Assembly: GCA_024703915.1 (NCBI GenBank)
Contig: CP087969.1
Location: forward strand, 2,976,001 to 3,040,000
Direction: 5' to 3'
From: Massilia sp. H-1
GTDB lineage: Bacteria > Pseudomonadota > Gammaproteobacteria > Burkholderiales > Burkholderiaceae_D
DNA: 64,000 nucleotides
A program made the position numbers and the translations under genes. Positions 8,873-21,556 of this stretch are shown here, one piece after another. Position 1 is the first letter of the stretch; each line of letters starts with the position of its first letter. The notes beneath the pieces are model-generated. The model was not told where the DNA came from. It did not search any database and worked only from the letters and a program-made list of their open reading frames with translations.

Positions 8873-9944
8873 GCGTGGGGGGTCAGGTCTGACATCCGGA
8901 CACGAGCTCATCGATAAGCGCCGCGCCCGGCCGCGCGTCTGTCTGCTGCCGCTGCATGGTGCGGCGGCGCTGCGCTGATATCGTCGCGCGATGGCCAGAC
9001 CACTCCGATTGCTGTATCCGGGCGCGCTCTATCACGTCACTGCGCGTGGGAATCGTCTCGCGCCCATTTTTCATGACGACAGCGACCGCCGCGCATGGCT
9101 GGCGATCCTTCGGACAACGTGCGCGCTTCAACTTTTCCGTGCACGCTTACTGCCAGATGGGAAATCACTTCCACCTGCTGGTGGAAACGGCGGATGGAAA
9201 TTTGCCAAGCGGAATGCGCTACCTGGGCGGGGTGTATACCCAGCACGTCAACCGGCGCCACAAGCTGGTGGGGCATGTCTTTCAGGGCAGATACAAAGCG
9301 GTGCTGATCCAGAAGGAAAGTCATCTCCTGGAACTGGCCCGTTATCTGGTGCTCAATCCGGTCCGGGCGGGCATGGTGAAGTCCGCGCAGGAATGGCACT
9401 GGAGCAGCTATCACTGGACGGTGGGCCAGGCGCTGCCGCCGCCCTGGATGAATACGGATTGGCTGCTGGCCCAGTTCGGCGCTTGCTTGGCGCGAGGCCA
9501 TCGTGCGCTACCGGCAATTTGTGCAACAGGCGACGCCAGGCGAGAACCCGCTGCGCTTTACCAAGTTTCAATTGATCCTGGGCGACGATCAATTTGCGTC
9601 TGAGCATCGCAACAAGTCCACGGACAGGGCCCTGTCCGACGCGGTCAAGCTGCAGCAGCCTAAGCATGCGACCTTGTCGCTGGGCGAGTTTCAGGCGCGC
9701 TATGCGGAGCGCGATGAGGCGATGGCGCGGGCGTTCTGGTCGACCGCGTTTCCCATGACCGCGATTGCGCGGCATTTCGGCGTATCGACCAAGACGGTCA
9801 GCCGGGCGGTGTGCCGCTACGAAGCCGCACTGACGGCCGAGTCTTCCGCCTGACGCCCCTTTCCCCGCTATTTGCAGCATGTTGGTGAGAATGACAGCGC
9901 TGATTGTTCAGCTCGTGTCCAAATGTCAGACCTGACCCCCACGC
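8873..9944. mobile_element. RAYT-type element bounded by imperfect inverted repeats
   Basis: The left end 8873-8908 and right end 9910-9944 are inverted copies of about 35 bp sharing GGGTCAGGTCTGACAT, then GGACACGAGCT; they differ by one G and CC versus TT. Each end contains its own small palindrome (GTCAGGTCTGAC), as expected for REP-like hairpins recognised by Y1 transposases. A single transposase gene lies between them. Confidence 0.8.
8991..9853 (+). CDS. REP-associated tyrosine transposase (RAYT, Y1/IS200-like) with C-terminal HTH
   Basis: About 287 residues. MARPLRLLYPGALYHVTARG is the typical RAYT N-terminus; YCQMGNHFHLLVE holds the HUH-type His motif, and LLELARYLVLNPVRAGMV the downstream conserved block. 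The C-terminal FPMTAIARHFGVSTKTVSRA is a helix-turn-helix found in a longer RAYT subgroup. The frame slips near 9115 (loss of a GC pair inside GCGCGC) and near 9490. It is flanked by inverted repeats. RAYTs cut single-stranded REP hairpins and are often domesticated, so present mobility is uncertain. Confidence 0.85.
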
Positions 9945-10329
9945 CGGTCCGGGCGCGTGTGTTGTAAATACATCGTCTTGCTGACAACTTGTCAGACAGC
10001 GTGCAGAAAACGATGCGGCAAGCATATTTTTTTAACAAAACGACCGAAGATGTTCAAATTTGAACACTTTTCGACTGTCGTTACATTTGGTAAAACATGT
10101 AAAACACCAAATTAACGCTGATTCTTACAAATTGTCACAGCTGAGTTGTTGCTAAAGCGCCGAATCGGCACGGAATTCCATTTTTTCGATTCCTTTTTGA
10201 ATTAATCTTCAAAGCTCGTTTAAAAAAGCGAGTTCCCAGCTGCAATGTCTGCTGGGAAAAAATGGCAGGGCGTGCTTACCGGCGTGCGACTGCCACCATA
10301 AAATTATCATCGGAAAATAGAGGAACGAC
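9945..10329 (+). promoter_or_regulatory. Long AT-rich upstream region of the secreted protease, with a leader hairpin
   Basis: No gene seen. The region is AT-rich compared with its neighbours. A hairpin TTCCCAGC/GCTGGGAA at 10233-10258 lies about 72 bp before the protease start, inside the probable 5' leader. GAGGAACGAC before ATG 10330 is a good ribosome binding site. I could not fix a convincing -35/-10 pair. Confidence 0.4.
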
Positions 10330-12149
10330 ATGAAGCAAGTGCATTCGACCTACCCGTCTTTATTGAAGTTGTGCGCAGCAGCCGTCATCGGAGCAAGCCC
10401 GTTGATCGCTCAAGCGGGCATCCCCGAGTTCTCTGCATTAGGGCAAACGGAAAAAACGATCGTCACGACCGATCGCATGATTGTTAAATACAAGGACGCT
10501 ACGCCAGCAGACAAAAGCGCCGCCAAAGTACAAGCCATGGGCAGCACCCGCATGGCAGCACTGACCCGTTCGGGCCAGCAGTTCGGCCTGACCATGAAAA
10601 CCATGCACACCACCGCCACCGGTGCCAACGTGGTTAGCCTGGGCAAACGCATGTCGATCACCGAAGTTGCCGCCCTGGCGCGCGACCTCAAGGAACGCGA
10701 TTCGAACGTCGAATACGCAGAACCAGACCGCATGATGAAGAAGCTGTTCGTGCCTAACGATACCCGTTACACCGAACAGTGGCAGTACTACGAAACCACC
10801 GGCGGCCTGCGCCTGCCGCAAGCCTGGGACGTGAGCACCGGTTCCGGCGTGAACGTGGCTGTGATCGACACCGGCTACCGTCCACACGCTGACCTGTCCG
10901 GCCAGTTCATCGGCGGCTACGATTTCATCACCGATACCGCCATCTCGGCTGACGGCAATGGCCGCGACGCCGATGCCAGCGATCCGGGCGATTCGACCAC
11001 CATGCTTACCAGTGCGGCGCAGGCGAGCCATCGTCGACCTCCAGCTGGCACGGTACCCACGTGGCTTAAGCACCATCGCTGCCAAAACCAACAACGGTTC
11101 GGGCGTCGCTGGCGTGGCATTCAATGCCAAGATCGTTCCGGTGCGCGTACTGGGCAAATGCGGCGGCTACACCTCCGACATCGCCGACGCCATCATCTGG
11201 GCATCGGGCGGCAGCGTGGCCGAAGCGTGCCAGCCAATGCCAACCCAGCGCGCTGATCAACATGTCGCTCGGCGGCGGCGGCGCTTGCGACACCACCACC
11301 CAGAACGCGATCAACAGCGCCCGTTCGCGTGGCACCGTGGTCGTGGTCGCAGCAGGCAATGAAAACACCGACGCGAGCTCGTCGAACCCAGCCAACTGCG
11401 CTGGTGTCGTGACCGTTGCGGCAACCAACCGTTCCGGCGGCCGTGCTTACTACTCGAACTACGGCACCGTGGTTGACGTTGCAGCCCCGGGCGGCGACGT
11501 GCGCACCGCTGGCGGCGGCATCCTGTCGACGCTCAACGCCTAAGCACCACCGTGCCAGGCGCTGACAGCTATGCGTTTTACCAGGGTACTTCGATGGCGA
11601 CCCCGCACGTCGCTGGCGTGGCGGCACTGATGCTGGCCAAGACCCCAAGCATGACGCCTGACCAGGTTGAAAGCACCCTGGAAGTCGACCTCGCGCGCCT
11701 TCCCGGCCAGCTGCAGCGGTTGCGGCGTCGGCCTGGTTGACGCCAACGCGGCACTGGGCGGCGGCGTGGTGGTTCCACCGACGGGCTCGAACGAGACCGA
11801 GTCGAACAACACGACGGCAACGGCCAACTCGGTCACGGTCAGCGGCACGGTCATGAACGGCAACATGGGTTCGACCACCGATACCGACTACTTCGTGGTT
11901 CAACTGCCAGCAGGTAAAACGCTGACCTCGACCCTGACCCCAGGTTCGTCGACCGCCGACTATGACCTGTATGTCTACAACAGCAACGGCACCCAGATCG
12001 GCGCCAGCGAAAACGCAGCAGGCAAGGTTGATTCGGTCGCAGTGACCAACACCGGCACCTCGACCTTCGCTCGCTATGTGCGCGTCAAGTACTACAGCGG
12101 CGGCACGGGTGCTACCAGCGGCAAGTACACGCTGAAACTGTCGTGGTAA
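10330..12149 (+). CDS. Secreted subtilisin-like serine protease (S8) with PPC domain, frame-disrupted
   Basis: About 605 residues: a signal peptide (about 1-29), an I9-like propeptide, then the S8 domain with Asp in VAVIDTGY (about residue 180), His in WHGTHV and Ser in [11 protein letters not shown], and a C-terminal pre-peptidase domain ([15 protein letters not shown]). This is the plan of extracellular subtilases secreted by the type II pathway. Frame breaks at about 10985, 11064 and 11538 coincide with expected GCCGGC (HV-AG-TIAA at 11064, LNA-G-TTVPG at 11538). A further break lies near 11700. A strong terminator follows. Confidence 0.9.
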
Positions 12150-12176
12150 TCTGACCGCAGCAGTAACACCGCAATG

Positions 12177-12209
12177 AAAAACGGGTGGCGCAAGCCACCC
12201 GTTTTTTTG
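12177..12209 (+). terminator. Terminator after the S8 protease
   Basis: Stem ACGGGTGGC/GCCACCCGT with GCAA loop, followed by TTTTTTT and preceded by AAAAA. It can act for both the protease and the converging lipase chaperone gene. Confidence 0.9.
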
Positions 12210-12218
12210 TTCCGCCGC

Positions 12219-13142
12219 CTATTCGTAGGCCAAGCAGGCGGCGCTGCTCTTCGGGGCTGGAAGTACTTGTCGCGCAGCTGCTGCACGGCGGCCGCCGCGC
12301 CCGGCGCGAGCGCGCTGCGTTCGGCCAGGTAGCGCGCGATGCGCTGCTTCCAGGCCGCTTCGTCGCGATCCAGTTCGGCCAGTGCTCTCGCGCCTTCGGG
12401 ACTGAAGGCGGCGGCGCGCAGCCGGTACACCTCGTCGTCGGTCGCACCCTTGGCGCGCAGTTGCTGCACCGCTTCTTCGGTGCGGATCACGCGGGTCGGC
12501 GCTTCGCGTTCCTCGCGCATGGCGGGCGACAGTTTCTGGTCGAGCGCGGCCAGCTTGTCGGCGCGCTGCGCCACGCTCAGTTTCGGGTCCTGGCTGATCT
12601 CGATGCGGGCCAGGGCGTCGGCGTCGTAAGCGTCGGAAAAGCCGAACAGGCTTGGCGATTTCCTTGGGCGTGAAATACTGGGCGCGCAGCTTTTGCATGC
12701 TTAGGCCAGGCGCGCGCGCGGCGCTGGCCATGTCGGTCCCTTGCGCCATGCCCGACTCCAGGCTGACCAGCGCGCTTGTAATCGAGGTAGCTGGCCAGCA
12801 GACGCTTGGCCTTGGCGGCCGGTCCCGGTTTCAGGCGCCGGTCCAGTTCGCGCTCGATCTCGGCGCGGATCGCCTGCAAGTCTTTTCGCCGAGGCTTACC
12901 CAGGTAGTAGTCGAACAGGTGCCCGAGCTCGGCGTCGACCACCAGTTCGCCGTCCGGATCGGCGCGCACGTCGCCGTCGGGACGGGTGCCTTCCATCGAA
13001 CGCACGAAGGCGAAGGGATCGGCCTTGGGCGCGTCCACCGCTTCGGGCGGCGGGGCCGCGGGCGGGGCCAGCAGGGCGTACAGCAGGCCGAAGCGGCAAC
13101 CGCGCCTACCCCCATTTTTGTCATGGTTGTCAGCGCGGTCAT
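12219..13142 (-). CDS. lifO: Lipase chaperone (lipase-specific foldase), frame-disrupted
   Basis: About 300 residues. An N-terminal membrane anchor (MTALTTMTKMGVGAVA then GLLYALLAPP) precedes DPFAFVRSMEGTRPDGDV, whose RxxxGTxxDG pattern is the signature of lipase foldases, and LFDYYLGKP. The protein folds its cognate lipase in the periplasm before secretion. Breaks at about 12650 (EIA-GLFGFS) and 13100 (VA-GFGLLY) rejoin on restoring GCCGGC. It starts 10 bp after the stop of the lipase gene at 13153, so the two form an operon. Confidence 0.85.
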
Positions 13143-13152
13143 GTCGCTCTCC

Positions 13153-16249
<3,097 letters not shown>

Positions 16250-16310
16250 GCGTCAGGCGGCGTTCAAGCGAGCCCGGCAAAGAACTTGCAACATTGGGCG
16301 TTGTGGGCAA

Positions 16311-16330
16311 TACTGTATGCAATTACAGTG
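16311..16330 (+). promoter_or_regulatory. LexA (SOS) box of dinB
   Basis: TACTGTATGCAATTACAGTG has the CTG-N10-CAG core at 16313-16328. It lies 15 bp before the dinB start, where bound LexA would block initiation. Confidence 0.85.
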
Positions 16331-16345
16331 TTTTGACCCGATGCC

Positions 16346-17503
16346 GTGACCTCCACTGCCCAACGCCACATTGCCCACCTCGACATGGACGCCTTTTACG
16401 CGTCGGTCGAGCTGCTCAAGTATCCGGAATTGCGCGGCCAGGCGGTGGTCATCGGCGGCGGGCGCGACCAGCACCCGGTCGAGCAGGTGGACGGCACGCG
16501 CCGTTTCGCCCGCCTGCGCGATTACGTGGGCCGGGGCGTGGTCACCACCTCCACCTACGAAGCGCGCGCTCGGCATTTTTTCCACGATGGGCATCATGAA
16601 GGTGGCCAAGCTGGGGCCGGACGCGATCTTGCTGCCCACCGATTTCGAGTCTTACCGCAAGTTTTCCAGCATGTTCAAGGACGCGGTGGCCGCCATCGCC
16701 CCCGTGATCGAAAACGTGGGCATCGATGAAATCTATATCGACCTGAGCGAGTTCGGCGACCAGGCGGCGGACGTGGCGCGCACCATCAAGGAAGCGGTGT
16801 CGGCCGCGACAGGCTTGTCGTGCTCGATCGGGCTGGCGCCGAATAAATTGCTGGCCAAGATATGTTCCGACCTCGAAAAGCCGAACGGCCTGACCATCTT
16901 GCGCGAGCAAGACATCGCGGCCCGCGTCTGGCCGCTGCCCGTGCAAAAGATCAACGGGGTGGGGCCGAAGGCGAAAGAGAAACTGAACAATATCGGGATC
17001 GTCACCATCGGCGACCTGGCCCGCACCGATGCGGCCGTGCTGCGGCCCCATTTCGGCGAACTCTACACCAGCTGGCTGTGCCGCGTGGCCCAGGGCAGCG
17101 ACGACCGCCCGGTGCGCACCAGCTCGGAAACCAAATCGGTCAGCCGCGAAGTGACCTTCGAGCGCGATCTGCAAGTGGTGAGCGACCGGCCCGTGCTGTC
17201 GGCCAAGATCGAGGCCCTGTGCGGCCGCGTGGCCGAGGATCTCAAGAAGCAGGATCTGGTAGAAGCAAGACGGTGGGCGTCAAGCTCAAGTTCGAGGACT
17301 TTTCCACCGTCACGCGCGACATCACGCTGCCCAGGAACACGGCCGATCCCCTGACCATCCTCAAGGCCGCGCGCGACTGCCTCAAGCGCGTGCCCTTCGA
17401 AAAGAAAATCCGCCTGCTCGGGGTGCGCATCTCGACCTTGTCGGTAATGTCTGCCGCAAACCGCAACGACAACGCCCAGGCCGAATTGTTCCCGTTCGCT
17501 TGA
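16346..17503 (+). CDS. dinB: DNA polymerase IV (translesion, Y family), frame-disrupted
   Basis: About 386 residues. [15 protein letters not shown] carries the first catalytic Asp, SYRK-like DFESYRKFS and [16 protein letters not shown] the second acidic site, [17 protein letters not shown] the palm, and [11 protein letters not shown] the HhH of the thumb. It inserts nucleotides opposite damaged bases. The start is GTG 16346. Breaks: near 16568 a GC pair is missing in GCGCGCGC (EARALGIF), and at 17262 GCCGGC is lost (LVAGKTVGVKL). A LexA box lies directly upstream. Confidence 0.92.
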
Positions 17504-17843
17504 ATGCTGCCTTGGTTCAGGGGGCGTCGTCGCGCCAGGTCTCGCGGGTCGGAGCTAAGCCAATACCGCCGCGACTGGTTCGTTGCGCTTCTGGTCGAAG
17601 GCGCCGGACGGGGCCGCGGATCACGTCCCGGGCGTCGCCGTCGTGCGAGCCTCTCAGCAGGGCACGGAGCATGATGAAATTTCCTTTGTGGAAATCTTCG
17701 TGTATTCACGGCACTGCCTGAAATCCCTTGCGGTGTGGGTTACATACGACATTCCCGGGGGCGAAATGGACGGGGTGTCCGGCCGGTTGAGCGTGTAAAA
17801 TATCGTTCCTTCGGAAATTTTGACTGAAACAAGGCAAACGCAC
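17504..17843. other. Gap between dinB and rdgC
   Basis: No gene I can support. A short minus-strand frame (17517-17676, about 52 codons) exists but has no recognisable family and contains a GGCTTAGC error-type motif. The last 80 bases before rdgC should hold its promoter; I see no clear boxes. Confidence 0.3.
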
Positions 17844-18742
17844 ATGTGGTTCAAGAATCTTCAGATTTATCGCCTGCCCGCTCCTTGGGCCTACACCCCT
17901 GAGCAGCTGGAAGCGGCGCTCGCACCACAGAGTTTTGTTCCTGCAACAAGCAATGAATTGCTGCGCCAGGGCTGGGATACCCCGCGTCCGAACGGCGGCT
18001 TGGTCCACGTGGTCAACAAGCAAATGCTGATCCTGCTGGGTACGGAAAAGAAATTGCTGCCAGGTTCGGTCATCAACCAGGTGGCCAAGGCCAAGGCGGC
18101 CGAGCTGGAAGAAGCGCAAGGTTTCGCTCCCGGCAAGAAAGCCATGAAGGAACTCAAGGAGCGCGTGGCCGACGAATTGCTGCCGCGCGCCTTCAGCATC
18201 CGCAGCAACATCTGGACCTGGATCGATCCGGTCAACGGCTGGCTGGTGGTCGACGCGGCCAGCCCGGCCAAGGCGGACGACGTGATCAAGCTGCTGCTCA
18301 AGGCGGTCGACCGCATGCCGCTGGAAAGTCTGCGCGTGCAGCGCCTCGCCCGTGGCCGTCATGACCGCCTGGCTGGAAACCGATGAAGCGCCGGTCGGCT
18401 TTACCGTGGACCAGGATACCGAACTGCGCGCCACCGGCGAGAGCAAGGCGGCCGTGCGTTACGTCAAGCACACGCTGGAAGCGGACGACATCCGCCGCCA
18501 CATCGCCGCCGAGCAAGCAGTGCACGCGCCTGGCCATGACCTGGAACGACAAGATTTCCTTCGTGCTCACCGAATCGCTGGCGATCAAGGGCATCAAGCC
18601 GCTCGACGTGATCAAGGAAAACGATGCGAGCACCCGCAACGATGAAGAGCGTTTCGACAACGACATGATGCTGATGACCGGCGAACTGTCGAAGATGATG
18701 GCCGACATCGTGGAAGCCCTGGGCGGCGAAGCGACCGCTTAA
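17844..18742 (+). CDS. rdgC: Recombination-associated protein RdgC, frame-disrupted
   Basis: About 300 residues. [33 protein letters not shown] and [17 protein letters not shown] are hallmark RdgC blocks, and the end [20 protein letters not shown] is typical. RdgC is a ring-shaped DNA-binding protein that restrains RecA. Breaks lie near 18345 and 18522; at the latter GCCGAGC stands where [13 protein letters not shown] requires GCCGGC. A hairpin terminator follows. Confidence 0.92.
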
Positions 18743-18763
18743 GCCATTCTGGCGTTCCAAGCA

Positions 18764-18791
18764 ACAACGGCCACTTCGCAGTGGCCGTTGT
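18764..18791 (+). terminator. Hairpin after rdgC
   Basis: A perfect 12-bp stem ACAACGGCCACT/AGTGGCCGTTGT with a TCGC loop. No T-run follows, so it may be a weak or bidirectional terminator between rdgC and the converging asparaginase gene. Confidence 0.6.
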
Positions 18792-18819
18792 CACATCTGG
18801 CGCGGCTTTTTATGGTGTC

Positions 18820-19312
18820 CTACAGCGGTTGGAACACGCTTAGCATGGCGCGGTTCTTGGTGACGTTGTCCCAGGCGAACACTTGTCCGTTCATCGCAAC
18901 GTAGACGCTAGGCTGGCAGCGTCTGGGCCGCCGCCGTGGCGAAGCCGAGATTGAACAGCGCGTCCGAATTGGCGATCGAATAGGGAATCATGGCGCCCGT
19001 GAAGACGATGGTCTTGCCGAGCGCGACGGTGCCCAGCACGGCCGCCGTCTCTTTCATGGTGTCGGTGCCGTGCACGATGACGATCGCTTTCTCGGCCGCC
19101 TTCTGGCACGAAGTGAGTACACGCTCACGGTCCACGTCCTGCATGTCGAGCGAGTCGAGCAGCGGCAGGATTTCCAGTTCGACCGGAATGGTCATGCGGC
19201 TGCGCACACGAGCACGGCTTAGCAAATGGCTGTCGGCGAAGCCCAGTGTGCCGTTCAGTTCGTTGTAATGTTTGTCGAAAGTGCCGCCGGTGGCGATGAT
19301 GCGCAAGCTCAT
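18820..19312 (-). CDS. Short asparaginase-domain protein
   Basis: About 163 residues. MSLRIIATGGTFDKHY has the first catalytic Thr (TGGT), and VIVHGTDTMKETA the second (HGTDT), followed by IVFTGAMIPYSIANSDA. Only the N-terminal catalytic domain of L-asparaginase is present; standard enzymes have about 330 residues. Such stand-alone domains are common in betaproteobacteria and their activity is unproven. At 18905 restoring GCCGGC gives LPAGVYVAMNG, and near 18838 an in-frame insert ATGCTAAGC is seen. Confidence 0.8.
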
Positions 19313-19463
19313 AATGTTCTGGAGATTCCAAGGGAAAAGGTGCCTAATGATACCGTGTAGCATCGCCTCTGTCGAAACGCGGAAAGTGCGCGCCTGCTTT
19401 TGCGGCTGCGCTAGAATCCGTGGCTTGCGCAGGAGCAGACTAGCCATTTAGCCCAGATATCCC

Positions 19464-20227
19464 ATGAAAGCCGTCGCACCTGGAACCGTCATTTTTCATC
19501 GCCATCGCGGGTATGGCGTCATCACGCACGTCAATTTGCTGACCGGCTGGATCTCGGCCCGCTTCGGCAGCGAAGCGCGCACCCTGGATCTGAACCTGTC
19601 GCAGGATGAAGTCCAGCATGCTGACGGCGAAGCGATTCTGTTCCGCCGCGCCCCACCCGACCGCATGCCGCACGCGCGCCTGATGGCCATGGTGCGCGCC
19701 TTGCACGAGGCTACGAAAAACTCTACCTGTATTCCTGGCCCAAGCCGTCCGGCCTGCACTGGCGCTGGCACTTGTTCACCGGCCAGCGCGACTGGATGCA
19801 GCGCCCCTGGCGCGAAGGCTGGTATGGCTCGGGCGCCGACTACAACGGCAATCCCGTGATGGGCTGGGGCGATACCCCGGGCGCCACCACGGAAGAATTG
19901 ATTCATGCGCTGGCGAAATTCGATCCCCAGGGCCTGGCCCAGGCGCTCGGGCGCGACGAGGATCATACAAACTGGTTCGCGGGCGTGTGCAAGGCGCTGC
20001 TGCCCGGCTACATGTACAGCCTGGACATGGAACGGGCTGCCATCGGCGGCCTGCGCGAGACGCCGCCGGTGCCGGTCATCGCGGTGCGCGCCAACCTCCC
20101 CGCCTACGACGGCCCCACCATCGGCTGGCCGCCCGGCTGGGCCGGGCTGTGGACGCGGGCCCACGTGTTGCCCGCGCCGCCGGTCAGCTTCAGCGGCGAG
20201 CCGGTGGTGCGCGTAACGTCCGATTAG
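19464..20227 (+). CDS. Conserved hypothetical protein (about 254 aa)
   Basis: Begins MKAVAPGTVIFHRHRGYGVI, has an SH3-like N-terminal stretch (GYGVITHVNLLTGWISARFG), and a central Trp-rich region (YSWPKPSGLHWRWHLFTGQRDWM). One break near 19712 (HEA-GYEKLYLY) fits loss of four bases from GCCGGC. No signal peptide or membrane segment. Its stop overlaps that of the converging dehydrogenase gene. I do not recognise the function. Confidence 0.65.
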
Positions 20228-21225
20228 GCCTTGTTCGCCAGTACGGCCGGATTGAGGATGTTGGTCGGCTTGCCATTGGCAAAGTTGACCACGTTCTCGA
20301 ACGCCGCCTTGAAATACATCTCATAGCTGTTCTGTTCAACGTAGCCGAGGTGCGGCGTAGCCAGCACGGTCGGGATGCGCAGCAGGGGCGAATCGGGCGC
20401 CAGCGGTTCGCTGGTGAACACGTCGAGCGCGGCGTAGCCCGGGCGGCCCGCGTGCAGCGCCGCTTCCAGCGCGCCTTCGGCGACCAGTTCGGCGCGGCTG
20501 ATATTGACCAGCAGCGCGTCCGGCTTCATGCGCGCCAGATCGGCGGCCGTGACGATGCCGCGGGTGGCGTCCACCAGCCGCAAGTGCAGGCTGAGCACGT
20601 CGGCCCGGGCGAAGAAGTCCTCGCGCGAGGCGGCCGCCGCCTCGAAGCCGTCGGCCACGGCGGCCTTGCGGCTGGTTTCCCCGCCCCACACCAGCACCTG
20701 CATCCCGAAGGCCTTGCCGTAGCTTAGCCACCAGGCGCCCGATCTTGCCGTATCCCCAGATGGCCAGGGTGCGCCCGCGCACCACCCGGCCCAGGCCGTT
20801 GAGCGCGGGGTTGATCGAGGCCGTCTGCCACAGCCCATCCTTGAGGTTGTTTGCGTAGGGAACGATCCGGCGCGAGGCGGCCATGATCAGGGTCCAGGCC
20901 AGTTCGGCTAGGCGCTACAGGGCGAGCCGACACCTTCCGCGATCGCAATCCCATGCTCGGTGGCGGCGCTAACATCGATGTGTCCGGCCACCTTGCCGGT
21001 CTGGGAAATGAGCTTCAGATTCGGCAGTTTGGACAGCAGCTGGCGCGACAGCGTGGTGCGTTCACGGATCAGCACCAGGGCATCGAACGGGGCCAGCCGG
21101 ATCGCCAGCTGGCCCGCGCCGCGCGCGGAATTGCTGAAGATTTTCAGCTCGTGCCCGGCCAAAATTTTTATGCAGTCCAGATTGTGGACGGCTTCCTGGT
21201 AATCATCAATTACGGCAATTTTCAT
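20224..21225 (-). CDS. D-2-hydroxyacid dehydrogenase (NAD-dependent), frame-disrupted
   Basis: About 333 residues. MKIAVIDDYQEAVHNLD starts the catalytic domain. GYGKIGRLVA is the Rossmann GxGxxG loop, NISRAELV holds the catalytic Arg region, and LATPHLGYVEQNSYEMY the catalytic His. The family oxidises or reduces D-2-hydroxy acids; the substrate cannot be assigned. Breaks lie near 20730 and 20905, both at GCTTAGCC/GCTAGGC-type motifs. It is divergent from pckG. Confidence 0.87.
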
Positions 21226-21556
21226 GTGTTTTGCGCGAAGTTAGGTAAAAATTCGTAGGACAATAACGGAATATCTGGATTTCGAAATAGCCTACTACTT
21301 TAGTCGACTATTCTTACTACATTTTCGTTTAAATCGGCTATTGGCAGGTGTACAATCGGGCCCAAATTAAGGATGCGACCTGTCGTTTCCAGCAGTACCG
21401 TTCCACCCAGCCTCACACCAATCCGGGGCTGTCGACATGACCGCCGTATCGCCGAACCATCTCCCCAGGAATGGATTTCCGAGCGCAAGCCACAAGCTGA
21501 CGACGATCCTGCCGTGCCGGAACAAGAAAAGAATTCTTATTGGCATTGGAGGTAGT
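21226..21556. promoter_or_regulatory. Divergent upstream region of the dehydrogenase and pckG
   Basis: No gene seen. The part near 21240-21360 is AT-rich and should hold both promoters; I found no convincing box pair. GGAGG at 21548-21552 is a strong ribosome binding site for pckG. Confidence 0.35.

Noticed and set aside
17517..17676. Short minus-strand frame between dinB and rdgC as a gene
   Set aside because: No recognisable family, Arg-rich shadow-like composition, and an error-type GGCTTAGC inside it; not supported as coding.
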